64,000 nucleotides of DNA from Glycomyces sambucus (lineage in GTDB: Bacteria > Actinomycetota > Actinomycetes > Mycobacteriales > Micromonosporaceae), in NCBI RefSeq assembly GCF_900102815.1, contig NZ_FNGF01000001.1:239297-303296 (forward strand). The letters run 5' to 3'. Below the pieces are notes generated by a model, which saw only the letters and a list, made by a program, of their open reading frames with translations, made no database searches and was not told the origin of the DNA. Shown in pieces: positions 33,281 through 43,719 of this stretch (the first letter of the stretch is position 1; every line of letters starts with the position of its first letter). A program made the position numbers and the translations under genes.

Positions 33281-33372
33281 GTTTCCGAAGCCGGCACCGG
33301 GCGGGAACGCGTTGCGGCAGTATGGGAACCGGCACCCGTGCGAAAGGCGGAGGCGGAGGCGGAGGCGGTCGC

Positions 33373-33529
33373 GAGCTACCCGCGCGTGTAGTAAGCGGCA
33401 CCCCCGAGGCCGATAGTGCCTCGCGGGAGCTGAAGGGGAGCTGAAGCGAAGTCGGGAGTTACCCACGCGTGTAGTACGCAGCGCCCCCGAGGCCGATAGT
33501 GCCTGGCGGGAGCTGAAGGAGAGCTGAAG
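33373..33529. repeat. Imperfect 74-bp tandem repeat (two copies)
   Basis: Copy 1 spans 33373-33446 and copy 2 33456-33529, about 90 percent identical, separated by 9 bp. The core CCCCCGAGGCCGATAGTGCC is identical in both. Each copy ends with two GAGCTGAAG-like units. A further smaller repeat (GGTCGCGGCGGCGGTC, twice) follows up to 33604. No gene fits here, so this fills the 380-bp gap before the desaturase gene. Confidence 0.8.
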
Positions 33530-33604
33530 GGGCTGGTCGCGGCGGCGGTCTGGTCGGAGTGCGAGATCGGTCGCGGCGGCGGTCGGATTGGTGGGGGCGG
33601 TCGG

Positions 33605-35218
33605 ATGGCGGTTGAGAGCGTCGATGCGGTGGTCATCGGGGCGGGGCCGAACGGGCTCGTGGCGGCGAACCTGCTCGCGCAGGAGGGTTGGGACGTGCTC
33701 GTCCTCGAAGCCGCGAGCGAGCCCGGCGGGGCCGTGCGCACCGCCGAGATCGCCGCGCCCGGGTTCCGGTCGGACCGGTGCAGCGCGTTCTACCCGCTCG
33801 GCGCCGCCTCCCCCGTCATCCGCGGCCTGGGGCTCGAAGCGCACGGGCTGCGCTGGCGCCGCGCCCCCGACGTGCTCGCGCACCTCCTGCCCGGCGGCCG
33901 GGCGGCGGTCCTGTCGCAGGACCTCGACCGCACCGCCGCCTCCCTCGACGCCTTCGCCGCGGGCGACGGCGACGCCTGGCGCGCCGAGTTCGCGACCTGG
34001 CGGCGCCTGCGCGAACCGCTCCTGGAGGCCCTGCTGCGGCCCTTCCCGCCCGTGCGCGCCGGGGCGCGGCTCGTGGGCGCGCTCGGTCCCGGCGACGCCC
34101 TGCGCTTCGTGCGCACCGCCGCGATGAGCGCCCGCCGCCTCACGGATGAGCGCTTCACCGGCGAAGGCGCCCGCGTCCTGCTCTCGGGGAACGCCGCGCA
34201 CAGCGGCCTCGGCCCCGACGAGTCCGCCAGCGCCCTCTTCGGGTGGCTGCTGTCGATGATCGGCCAGGACACCGGGTTCCCCGTGCCCGAAGGCGGCGCC
34301 GCGAGCCTCACCACGGCGCTCGTCGCCCGCCTCGCGTCGCACGGCGGGCGCCTCCACTGCGACCGGCCCGCGGCGGCAGTCCTGCACGCGCGCGGCGTCG
34401 CCGTCGGCGTCCGGGACGGCGGGGGCGGACTGATCCGGGCCCGGCGGGCGGTGCTCGCCGACGTGAGTGCGCCGCACCTGTACCGCGACCTGGTCGGCAC
34501 CGAGCACCTGCCGGCGCGCTTCGCGGCCGACCTCGACGCGTTCGAGTGGGACCCGGCGACGCTCAAGGTGGACTGGGCGCTCAGCGGCCCGGTGCCGTGG
34601 CGGGCCGAGGGCGCCGCCGGGGCCGGGACGGTACATCTCGGGGCGGACCTCGCGGGACTGTCCGCGCACGGCGCCGACCTCGCGGCCGGGCGCGATCCCG
34701 AGAAGTACTTTCTGCTGGCGGGCCAGATGACCACGACGGACCCGACGCGGTCCCCGGCCGGCACCGAGACGCTGTGGGCGTACACGCGGCTGCCGCGCGG
34801 GCTCGACTGGAGCCGGGACGCGCTCATGCGTCGCGTCGACGTGGTCGAGCGGACGATCGAGGAGCACGCGCCCGGGTTCGGCGACCTGGTGGTGGGCCGC
34901 GCGGTCTCGGGCCCGCCCGAGCTCGAGGCGCTCGACCGCAACCTGGCCGAGGGCGCTATCAACGGGGGCACGGCCGCGATCCACCAGCAGCTCGTCTTCC
35001 GCCCGGCGGTCGGGCTCGGCCGCGCCGACACCGTCCTGGACCGGCTCTACCTGGCCGGGGCCTCGGCGCATCCGGGCGGGGCCGTGCACGGGGCGCCGGG
35101 CGCGAACGCGGCCCGCGCGGCCCTCGCACGGAACGGGATGGCCGGGGCTTGGTACCGTGCGGCGGTCGACCGGCTCCACCATTGGCTGTACGACGAGACC
35201 GGAAGCGGTGCAACGTGA
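33605..35218 (+). CDS. Phytoene-desaturase-like FAD oxidoreductase
   Basis: The 537-aa flavoprotein opens with a dinucleotide fold (VDAVVIGAGPNGLVAANLLAQEG, Glu-Ala then GGAVRT), and ends with the FAD-closing GASAHPGGAVHGAPG motif typical of CrtI/phytoene dehydrogenase-related proteins (COG1233). Actinobacterial members of this clade often act outside carotenoid synthesis, so the substrate is open. It overlaps the following SRPBCC gene by 4 bp (GTGA), and the SRPBCC protein may bind the same hydrophobic ligand. Confidence 0.85.
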   Translation: MAVESVDAVVIGAGPNGLVAANLLAQEGWDVLVLEAASEPGGAVRTAEIAAPGFRSDRCSAFYPLGAASPVIRGLGLEAHGLRWRRAPDVLAHLLPGGRAAVLSQDLDRTAASLDAFAAGDGDAWRAEFATWRRLREPLLEALLRPFPPVRAGARLVGALGPGDALRFVRTAAMSARRLTDERFTGEGARVLLSGNAAHSGLGPDESASALFGWLLSMIGQDTGFPVPEGGAASLTTALVARLASHGGRLHCDRPAAAVLHARGVAVGVRDGGGGLIRARRAVLADVSAPHLYRDLVGTEHLPARFAADLDAFEWDPATLKVDWALSGPVPWRAEGAAGAGTVHLGADLAGLSAHGADLAAGRDPEKYFLLAGQMTTTDPTRSPAGTETLWAYTRLPRGLDWSRDALMRRVDVVERTIEEHAPGFGDLVVGRAVSGPPELEALDRNLAEGAINGGTAAIHQQLVFRPAVGLGRADTVLDRLYLAGASAHPGGAVHGAPGANAARAALARNGMAGAWYRAAVDRLHHWLYDETGSGAT

Positions 35219-35706
35219 ACGATGCAGAAGATCGCGAAGTGGCGGGGCGTGGTCCGGAGCGGGGCGTGACCGTGCGGGTCGCGGCCCCGGTGGAGGACGT
35301 GTTCGCCGTCCTGGCCGACGGCTGGGGCTACGCGTCCTGGGTGGTGGGCGCCTCGCGCATCCGCAAGGCCGACGAGGACTGGCCCGCCGTGGGCGCGCGC
35401 ATCCACCACAGCCTCGGCCCGTGGCCGCTGCTCATCCAGGACGTCACGACCGTGGTCGCGGCCGATCCGCCGCGACGGCTGGTCCTGGACGCGCGCATGT
35501 GGCCGCTGGGGTCGGCGCGCGTCCGCTTCGACCTGGTCGCGGCCGGGGACCGCACCGACATCACGATGCGCGAGGTCGCCACGGGCGGGCCGCTCGCGCT
35601 CCTGCCGGTCGCGGCCCAGTGCAGGCTGATCGCGCCGCGCAACCGCGAGTCCCTGGACCGGCTCGCGCACCTCGCGGGCCACCGCGACGAGCGGCCCGCC
35701 GGGTAG
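35215..35706 (+). CDS. SRPBCC family lipid-binding-like protein
   Basis: This 163-aa protein has the polyketide-cyclase/START fold (VTVRVAAPVEDVFAVLADGWGYASWVVG, then GSARVRFDLVAAGDRTDITMREV). The GTG start overlaps the desaturase stop. Such proteins hold hydrophobic ligands. Pairing with the desaturase suggests substrate delivery or removal. Confidence 0.8.
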   Translation: MNDAEDREVAGRGPERGVTVRVAAPVEDVFAVLADGWGYASWVVGASRIRKADEDWPAVGARIHHSLGPWPLLIQDVTTVVAADPPRRLVLDARMWPLGSARVRFDLVAAGDRTDITMREVATGGPLALLPVAAQCRLIAPRNRESLDRLAHLAGHRDERPAG

Positions 35707-35814
35707 GGGTCGGGCGCTCTCCTCGTCTTCGAGGCCGACGGCGCGGCGCAGTTCCTCGCGGGTCTCGTCGCGGTCGTGCGAGCCGTCCCGCCGCGAACAT
35801 GCCGCCGCCCGGAG

Positions 35815-35844
35815 GCCGGCCGCCCGAGAAGCCGGGCGGCCGGC
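35815..35844. terminator. Bidirectional terminator
   Basis: A 12-bp perfect stem (35815-35826 with 35833-35844) with loop AGAAGC lies between the SRPBCC gene and the convergent monooxygenase gene. Confidence 0.8.
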
Positions 35845-35853
35845 GGGTGCGGT

Positions 35854-37381
<1,528 letters not shown>

Positions 37382-37546
37382 GGGTCTCACCTCCTCGGAC
37401 GTGTCACGGTCCCGTGCACGGTACAAGGGCGGGCCGCGGTCCGTCCACCCGGTTTCCGGGGCGAGGACGGATCTGTGACCGGGTCTGGTGCAGTGGGGCG
37501 GTCATCGCGCGGCCCCGCCGCGTCCGCACTTCGCCCCGGAGACGCC

Positions 37547-39241
37547 ATGCAGCCCTTGTCCCCCGCCGATCCCGACCGCATCGGCCCGTTCCGGGTCCTC
37601 GCCGAACTGGGGCGGGGCGCGATGGGGCGGGTGCTGCTCGGGGCGGGCGCCGACGGGCGCCTGGTCGCGGTCAAGACGATCCGGGAGTGGCTGCTCGGGG
37701 ACGAGGAGTTCCGGGCCCGGTTCCGCGAGGAGGTGCGCAAGTCGCGGCAGGTGTCGGGGGCGTACACGGCGGCGGTGGTCGACGCCGGGCCCGACGCGCC
37801 GGTGCCGTGGCTCGCCTCGGAGTTCCTGCGCGGCCCGACCCTGGAGGTCGCGGTCAGGGACGCCGGGCCGCTGCCGGAGGCGGCGGTCGTCCGGCTCGCG
37901 GCGGGGTTGGCCGCGGCGCTCGCGTCGGTCCACGCGGCCGGGGTGATCCACCGGGACCTGAAGCCGGGCAACGTGATCCTGGAGGCGAGCGGGCCGCGCG
38001 TGATCGACTTCGGGATCGCCCGCGCGGCCGAGGGCTCCGACCTGACCCGTACGGGCGCGCTCATCGGCACGCCGGGGTTCATGTCGCCCGAGCAGACCCG
38101 CTCGCTGCCGCTGACGGCCGCCTCGGACGTGTTCTCTCTGGGGTCGGTGCTGGTGCTGGCCGCCACGGGGGCCGGGCCGTTCGCGGGCGCCTCGACGCTG
38201 GACACGATGAACAACGTGGTGCGTGCGGAGCCGGACCTGTCGGGGGTGCCCAAGCGCGTGCGGGCGATCGCGGAGCGGTGCCTGGCCCTCGAACCGGCGG
38301 ACCGGCCGACGCCGGCGGCCCTGTCGGCGCTCATCAGGCCGGTCCCGCCGACCTCCCGGCCGTGGCCGGACGCGGTGGCGGCCCTGGCCGCCGCGCAGGA
38401 GCGCGAGATCGCGCACCACCTGGGCGACCTGGGCGAGGACCCCACGCGGATCGACTTCGGTCCGACGATGGTCACGGACCCGAACCGGCCCACGTGGGTC
38501 CGGGAGGCGAAGGCCGGAACGGCGGAGCCGCCGCACTCCAGCCCGCCGCCCTCCTCTCCACCGCATGTCAGCGCACCGTATTCCGCTCCGCCGCTTGCGA
38601 CTCCGCGCCATTCCACCGCGCCCCATGTCACCGTGCCCCATGTCACCGCGCCGCCTTTCACTGCGCCCCATGTCACCGCGCCGCCTCCGACCCCGCCGCC
38701 AGTCCCGCCCGCGGCGGCCGGGGCGACCCCGGCCCGCCTGGGTGCCGGGGCCGCCGCGCTGCTGGTCTGCGCGGCGGTCGCGGGCATCGCCTGGTACGTG
38801 AACCGCGAGGACGACGCCGACGGCCTCCTCGACCAGCGGGACCGGTACGTGGAGCAGTGCCGCGACGACGGGTACGGCGAGGACGAGTGCGAGGAGTCCT
38901 GGCCGAACGACCCGTCCTCCACCTGGACCGGGACGCTCTACTCCGAGGACGACGACGGTTTCGAGCCCGAATGGACGGAGGAGACCACCGACGACGACCA
39001 GCCGACCTCGTACGACGTCTACGTGGAGGACTGCCAGGACGACGGCCACACGCGATCCGAGTGCGAGACCTCCTGGATCAACGACTCCTCCTACACCTGG
39101 ACCGGCGAGCTGTTCGACTCCGAACCGTCCGAGAAGGAGGTCTACATCGAGGAGTGCACCGCGGACGGCTACTCCACCGAGGACTGCGAGTCGTCCTGGT
39201 ACTCGGACCCCTCCTACACGTGGACGGGAGAAATCTTCTAG
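37547..39241 (+). CDS. Transmembrane Ser/Thr protein kinase with repeated Cys-pair ectodomain
   Basis: The 564-aa Hanks-type kinase has Lys43 (AVKTI), HRDLKPGN (Asp137) and DFG (Asp154), then a His/Pro-rich linker (APHVTAP units, residues about 325-395), one membrane segment (about 398-418) and an extracellular part. The latter holds three about 32-residue repeats at 434-465, 492-523 and 533-564, each of the form Y(V/I)E.C..DG.....C..SW..D.S.TWTG.(L/I)(F/Y). The Cys pair within each repeat could form a disulfide. PASTA repeats, the usual ectodomain, are absent. It probably senses something outside the cell, ligand unknown. Confidence 0.85.
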   Translation: MQPLSPADPDRIGPFRVLAELGRGAMGRVLLGAGADGRLVAVKTIREWLLGDEEFRARFREEVRKSRQVSGAYTAAVVDAGPDAPVPWLASEFLRGPTLEVAVRDAGPLPEAAVVRLAAGLAAALASVHAAGVIHRDLKPGNVILEASGPRVIDFGIARAAEGSDLTRTGALIGTPGFMSPEQTRSLPLTAASDVFSLGSVLVLAATGAGPFAGASTLDTMNNVVRAEPDLSGVPKRVRAIAERCLALEPADRPTPAALSALIRPVPPTSRPWPDAVAALAAAQEREIAHHLGDLGEDPTRIDFGPTMVTDPNRPTWVREAKAGTAEPPHSSPPPSSPPHVSAPYSAPPLATPRHSTAPHVTVPHVTAPPFTAPHVTAPPPTPPPVPPAAAGATPARLGAGAAALLVCAAVAGIAWYVNREDDADGLLDQRDRYVEQCRDDGYGEDECEESWPNDPSSTWTGTLYSEDDDGFEPEWTEETTDDDQPTSYDVYVEDCQDDGHTRSECETSWINDSSYTWTGELFDSEPSEKEVYIEECTADGYSTEDCESSWYSDPSYTWTGEIF

Positions 39242-39287
39242 CCTCCGAGGGACCCCTTCTCGACCGTTACGTCCGGAAAGGACCCCC

Positions 39288-39737
39288 ATGCCGCAGTACC
39301 GCGTCAATGCCACCACTTCCGCCCCGTTGTTCACCGTCTGGGCCCTGCTCGCCGACGGCCGCTCGTGGCCCCGCTGGGCCTCGGGGCTCGATGAACTCGT
39401 CGAGCACCGGTCGAGCGGCCTCGGCCCGGACGGCCGCGACGGCGTCGGCGCCGTCCGGGCCTTCCGCTCGGGCCGCGCCGTCACCGGCGAGCGGCTCACC
39501 GAGCTGGTCCCGCAGCAGCGCATGGCCTACGAGGACGCCTTCAACCTCGCCATGAAGGACTACCGCGCCGTCGTCGAACTCGAGTCCACCCCCGAGGGCG
39601 GCACCCGCATCGACTGGCACGGCACCTGGAACGCCAAGCCCGGGATCGGCTGGCTCACGCCGCTGTTCCTGCCCCGCATCATGCAGCGCATGGCGGACGA
39701 CCTCGCCGCCCACGCCGCGCGGGCGGGCGGCGCGTGA
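39288..39737 (+). CDS. SRPBCC family protein
   Basis: This 149-aa START-fold protein (VNATTSAPLFTVWALLADGRSWPRWAS at the start, GGTRIDWHGTWNAKPG later) probably binds a hydrophobic small molecule. It follows the kinase gene by 46 bp on the same strand and precedes an NmrA-like gene. No enzyme motif is visible. Confidence 0.8.
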   Translation: MPQYRVNATTSAPLFTVWALLADGRSWPRWASGLDELVEHRSSGLGPDGRDGVGAVRAFRSGRAVTGERLTELVPQQRMAYEDAFNLAMKDYRAVVELESTPEGGTRIDWHGTWNAKPGIGWLTPLFLPRIMQRMADDLAAHAARAGGA

Positions 39738-39819
39738 AGTCCGGGCGAAGCCCCGCGCGGACCGGCGCGCGACTCGGATACTGGTAGGCGCCATGGGAGC
39801 ACGGAGAAAGGACGCCGAC

Positions 39820-40668
39820 GTGGAGATCGCCATCACCGGGGCCACCGGACAACTGGGGTCGCGCGTGGCCCGGATGCTCGCCGAGCGCGGCGTGCCGCAG
39901 CGGCTGGTCGTGCGCGACCCCTCGCGCGCGCCGCAGCTGCCGGGGGCGGAGGTCGCGGTCGCGTCCTTCGAGGACGAGGCGGCGCTGCGCGAGGCGCTGT
40001 CGGGGGTGCGGACCCTGTTCATGGTGTCCGCGCACGAGAGCGAGGACCGGATGCCCGAGCACCGCGGGGCCGTGCGCGCCGCGGTCGCGGCCGGGGTCGA
40101 GCGGGTCGTGTACACCTCGTTCATGGGCGCGTCCCCGCTGGCGACGTTCACGTTCGCGCGCGAGCACTCGCTCACCGAGCAGCTCATCGCCGCGTCGGGG
40201 CTGCGGCTCACCGCGCTGCGCAACTCGCTGTACGCGGACATGCTGCCGCTGTTCGTGCAGGACGGCGTCATCCGCGGCCCGGCCGGGGACGGGCGGGTCG
40301 CCTGGGTGGCGCGCCGCGACGTGGCCCGCCTCGCCGTGGAGGCCCTGCTCGACGCCCGGCACGCCGACCGGATCTGGGACGTGTCCGGGCCCGAACCGCT
40401 CGACCTGCACGAGTCGGCCCGGATCCTCGCCCGCGTCACCGGCCGCGAGGTCCGCTACGAGCCCGAGACCGACGAGGAGGCCGCCGCCTCCCGCGCCGGG
40501 GCCGAGCCGTGGCAGATCGCCGGCTGGGCCGGGTCCTACAAGGCCGTCGCCACCGGCGAGACCTCGGTGACCAGCCACACCATCGAGCACGTGACCGGCA
40601 CGGCCCCTTGGGGTCTGGAGGAGTTCCTGCGCGGCGAGCCGGAGTCCTGGCGCCACCTCGCGCCCTGA
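39820..40668 (+). CDS. NmrA-like NAD(P)-binding protein
   Basis: The 282-aa protein has the Rossmann start ITGATGQLGSRVARMLAERG and the atypical SDR layout of NmrA/QOR2-like proteins (VYTSFMGASPLATFTF, then GLRLTALRNSLYADML). It may sense the NAD(P) redox state or reduce quinones. GTG at 39820 is preferred because AAAGGA lies 7 bp upstream and the family usually begins right at the first beta strand. ATG at 39793 would add nine residues. Confidence 0.8.
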   Translation: MEIAITGATGQLGSRVARMLAERGVPQRLVVRDPSRAPQLPGAEVAVASFEDEAALREALSGVRTLFMVSAHESEDRMPEHRGAVRAAVAAGVERVVYTSFMGASPLATFTFAREHSLTEQLIAASGLRLTALRNSLYADMLPLFVQDGVIRGPAGDGRVAWVARRDVARLAVEALLDARHADRIWDVSGPEPLDLHESARILARVTGREVRYEPETDEEAAASRAGAEPWQIAGWAGSYKAVATGETSVTSHTIEHVTGTAPWGLEEFLRGEPESWRHLAP

Positions 40669-40681
40669 ACCGCGCCCGCGA

Positions 40682-40712
40682 CGGGCCCGGCCGGGTGTTC
40701 CGGCCGGGCCCG
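40682..40712. terminator. Bidirectional terminator
   Basis: A 13-bp perfect stem (40682-40694 with 40700-40712), loop GTGTT, sits between the NmrA-like gene and the convergent ybdD-like gene. Confidence 0.85.
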
Positions 40713-40719
40713 GTCCGCT

Positions 40720-40908
40720 TCAGCAGCAGCGCGCACCGGGGTGCGCGTCGCCGCGGTCGGTGCGCCGCCGCTCGAACTCGCGCCTCGGCAGGGCCGGGAC
40801 GCCGGGATGGGCGAGCCGGTGCCGTTCGAGATAGCGGTCGTAGGCGGTCTCGCCGGTGAGCTCCCGCAGGTACCACCGGACGAGACCGAGGAGGCGGCGC
40901 ACGGTCAC
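40720..40908 (-). CDS. YbdD/YjiX family small protein
   Basis: This 62-aa protein (DUF466) is the standard small partner of CstA. It has RRLLGLVRWYLRELTGETAYDRYL at the start, HPGVPALPRREFERRR in the middle and two Cys at the C-terminus. In E. coli the pair supports pyruvate or peptide uptake. Its GTG overlaps the cstA stop (GTGA), so the two are translated together. Confidence 0.9.
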   Translation of the reverse strand: MTVRRLLGLVRWYLRELTGETAYDRYLERHRLAHPGVPALPRREFERRRTDRGDAHPGARCC

Positions 40909-43064
40909 CGCCCGTCGCCCGGCGCGTCGGCCCCGTCCGAGGGCGTGCCGGAGGCGGGCCCGGCCGCGGCGCCTACGAGGAGCTTCGACTCCACATAGGG
41001 CGCCTCGGTCGAGGGCAGCGGTTCGGGCGACCGCACCGCGCGCCAGCAGATCACGGCCGCGTTCAGGATGATGATGACGACCAGCAGCGCGAAGAACGCT
41101 GCGAGCACGCCGTCCACGGTGGAGTTCACGACCACGGTCCGCATCTGGTCAAGGTCCTTGGCCGGGGCCAGCACCTCCCCCGCGTCCAGGGCGTCGGCGT
41201 ACCGCTCGCGCTGGGCGAAGAACCCGATCCGCGGGTCCTCGGAGAACACCTTCTGCCAGCTCGCGGTGAGCGTCACGAGCGCCGTCCAGGCGAGCGGCAC
41301 CGCCGTCACCCACGCCCATTTCAGCCGCCCGCTCTTGACGAGCACGGTGGTGGCGACGGTGAGCGCGATGGCCGCCAGGAGCTGGTTCGCGATGCCGAAC
41401 AGGGGGAAGAGCTGGTTGATGCCGCCGAGCGGGTCGTTCACGCCCGCGTAGAGGAAGTAGCCCCACGCGCCCACCACGACCGCGCTGGTGGCCCAGATGC
41501 CGGGCTTCCAGCCGACGCGGCCGAGCGGCTTCCAGACGTTCCCGAGCGTGTCCTGGAGCATGAAGCGGCCCACGCGGGTGCCGGCGTCCACGGTGGTGAG
41601 GATGAACAGCGCCTCGAACATGATCGCGAAGTGGTACCAGAACGCCTTGAGCCCCTCGCCGCCGAAGACCGAGGACAGGATCTCCGACATGCCGACCGCG
41701 AGCGTCGGTGCGCCGCCGGTGCGGGCGACCAGGCTCTCCTCGCCGACCGCGTCGGCCGCGGCCTGGAGGTCCTGCGGGGAGATGGTGAACCCGAGGTTCG
41801 CCACCGCCGTCGAGGCGGACTCCACCGTGGTGCCGAGGACGCCCGCGGGGGCGTTCATCGCGTAGTACAGGCCCGGGTCGAGGATGCACGCGGCGATGAG
41901 GGCCATGATGGCGACGAACGACTCCATGAGCATGGCGCCGTAGCCGATCATCCGGACCTGCGACTCCTTCTGGATCATCTTCGGCGTGGTGCCGGAGGCG
42001 ATGAGCGCGTGGAAGCCCGAGAGCGCGCCGCACGCGATCGTGATGAACACGAACGGAAACAGCGAGCCCGAGAAGACCGGGCCGAGCCCGTTCGTCGCGA
42101 AGTCGGTGACGGCCTCGGTCTGGAGGGTCGGGGCCACGATGAGCACCCCGACGGCGAGGAGCCCGATGGTGCCGATCTTCATGAACGTGGACAGGTAGTC
42201 GCGGGGCGCCAGGAGCATCCACACCGGCAGCACCGCGGCCACGAACCCGTAGACCACCAGGCAGAACACGAGGGCCTGCGGGCTGAGGGTGAACGCGTCG
42301 GCCCAGGACGACGCCTGGACCCAGCCGCCGGCGACGATCGCGAGGATGAGCAGCGCGACGCCGATGAGGCTCGTCTCCAGCACCCTGCCCGGCCGCAGCG
42401 TGCGGAGGTAGAAGCCCATGAGCAGCGCGATCGGGATGGTCATCGCGATCGAGAACGTGCCCCACGGGGAGGCGGCCAGCGCGTTGACGACGACGAGCGC
42501 GAGCACCGCGAGGAGGATGATCATGATCGAGAAGACGCCGATGAGGGCGGCGGCGCCGCCGATCGGGCCGATCTCGTCGCGGGCGAGCTGCCCGAGGCTC
42601 TTGCCGTTGCGGCGCATGGAGATGAAGAGGACGACCATGTCCTGGACGGCCCCGGCGAAGATGACGCCGAGGATGATCCACATGGTGCCGGGCAGGTAGC
42701 CCATCTGGGCGGCCAGGACGGGGCCGACCAGGGGGCCGGCGCCGGCGATGGCGGCGAAGTGGTGGCCGAGGAGGACCCGGCGGTCGGTGGGCTGGTAGTC
42801 CACGCCGTCGTCGAGGCGTTCGGCGGGCGTGGCGCGGGTGTCGTCGACGCGCAGGACCTTGCGGGCGATGAAGCGGGCGTAGAAGCGGTAGCCGATGGCG
42901 TAGGAGCCGAGGGCCGCGACGACGAGCCAGAACGCGGAGATCTCCTCGCCGCGGACCAGGGCGATCATGCCCCAGGCGACGGCTCCGGCGATCGAGACCG
43001 CCGTCCATATGAGGATCGATCTCCAGTTCGGCCTGGCTCGGGTGGGGCTTTCGGGGGTGGTCAT
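40905..43064 (-). CDS. cstA: Carbon starvation protein CstA (peptide/pyruvate transporter)
   Basis: The 719-aa membrane protein has some 16-18 hydrophobic segments and hallmark CstA motifs: VLLGHHFAAIAGAGPLVGPV, FISMRRNGKSLGQLARDEIG and GFHALIASGTTPKMIQKES. CstA imports pyruvate or peptides when carbon is short. ATG at 43064 follows GGAGG. The upstream region carries three GGTGGARTCGSGC direct repeats at 43179-43221 that may control it. It is translationally coupled to the ybdD-like gene. Confidence 0.93.
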   Translation of the reverse strand: MTTPESPTRARPNWRSILIWTAVSIAGAVAWGMIALVRGEEISAFWLVVAALGSYAIGYRFYARFIARKVLRVDDTRATPAERLDDGVDYQPTDRRVLLGHHFAAIAGAGPLVGPVLAAQMGYLPGTMWIILGVIFAGAVQDMVVLFISMRRNGKSLGQLARDEIGPIGGAAALIGVFSIMIILLAVLALVVVNALAASPWGTFSIAMTIPIALLMGFYLRTLRPGRVLETSLIGVALLILAIVAGGWVQASSWADAFTLSPQALVFCLVVYGFVAAVLPVWMLLAPRDYLSTFMKIGTIGLLAVGVLIVAPTLQTEAVTDFATNGLGPVFSGSLFPFVFITIACGALSGFHALIASGTTPKMIQKESQVRMIGYGAMLMESFVAIMALIAACILDPGLYYAMNAPAGVLGTTVESASTAVANLGFTISPQDLQAAADAVGEESLVARTGGAPTLAVGMSEILSSVFGGEGLKAFWYHFAIMFEALFILTTVDAGTRVGRFMLQDTLGNVWKPLGRVGWKPGIWATSAVVVGAWGYFLYAGVNDPLGGINQLFPLFGIANQLLAAIALTVATTVLVKSGRLKWAWVTAVPLAWTALVTLTASWQKVFSEDPRIGFFAQRERYADALDAGEVLAPAKDLDQMRTVVVNSTVDGVLAAFFALLVVIIILNAAVICWRAVRSPEPLPSTEAPYVESKLLVGAAAGPASGTPSDGADAPGDGR

Positions 43065-43390
43065 GTCGTCCTCCGAGTCTCGGTCGCGGGGACCGGAAGG
43101 GTAGGGGGCAGCGGCCGCGACGGATCGCCGAATCCGTCATGGTCGTAGATGTCTCGATGTCTTATGTCAGTGTTCGCAGGTGGAGTCGCGCTGGTGGAAG
43201 TCGGGCTGGTGGAGTCGCGCCGGGTGCCGCCCGACGCCTGTCTTGGTTTACCAGTATTTCGTACGAATTTCCAGTCCCGCACGGTTTCGGGCTTCCGGCG
43301 GGGCTTTCAGGGGGTACGTGCGGGGCGGGGGCGCGCGGCGGCGCCCGGGGGCCGGCGGGTGTGCGCCGGTCCCCGGGCGCCGCCGGCCGG
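43065..43390. promoter_or_regulatory. cstA upstream region with three direct repeats
   Basis: No gene is evident in these 326 bp. Three direct repeats GGTGGAGTCGCGCT, GGTGGAAGTCGGGCT and GGTGGAGTCGCGCC occupy 43179-43221 (14-15 bp period), about 120 bp before cstA. An AT-rich patch follows at 43243-43270 (GGTTTACCAGTATTTCGTAC). Confidence 0.5.
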
Positions 43391-43705
43391 TCAGCGGTAC
43401 CAGCCGTAGAAGCAGTTGGTGGGCCCGTTGTCGTAGTAGGCGTAGACGGTGCGCCAGGTGTTGTACGGCGAGTTGCCGGCGTTGATGTTGTTCATGCCGG
43501 GCCGGGCGCAGAAGTGGTCGTCGTCGCCGAAGACGTGCTCGACGGTGAGCATGACGTTGGTGGTGCCGCAGTGGTTGTAGTCCTGGGTGCCGTCGCCCTG
43601 CCAGCCGCAGGGCGCGGCCTGGGCCGGGGCGGCGAGCGCCAGGGTCCCGGCGGCGGCGAGCGCGCCGGCCGCGAGCAGCCGGGCGGCGGTCCTGATCGTC
43701 CTCAT
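43391..43705 (-). CDS. DUF6355-like secreted protein
   Basis: This 104-aa protein has a clear signal peptide (MRTIRTAARLLAAGALAAAG, cleavage after AQA). The mature part of about 74 residues has four Cys residues (PCGWQGD, YNHCGTTNV, HFCARPG, TNCFYGW), which fit two disulfides. The pattern matches DUF6355 proteins, often annotated as natural-product biosynthesis proteins although their role is unclear. Four 17-bp tandem repeats lie just upstream of the ribosome site (AGGAG). Confidence 0.75.
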   Translation of the reverse strand: MRTIRTAARLLAAGALAAAGTLALAAPAQAAPCGWQGDGTQDYNHCGTTNVMLTVEHVFGDDDHFCARPGMNNINAGNSPYNTWRTVYAYYDNGPTNCFYGWYR

Positions 43706-43719
43706 CGGATATCGCTCCT

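Noticed and set aside
35707-35800. Minus-strand frame giving RDETREELRRAVGLEDEE next to the desaturase/SRPBCC unit
   Set aside because: It looks like a charged helical tail, but no start codon or ribosome site exists and the frame runs into the SRPBCC gene antisense. Insufficient to call a gene or pseudogene.
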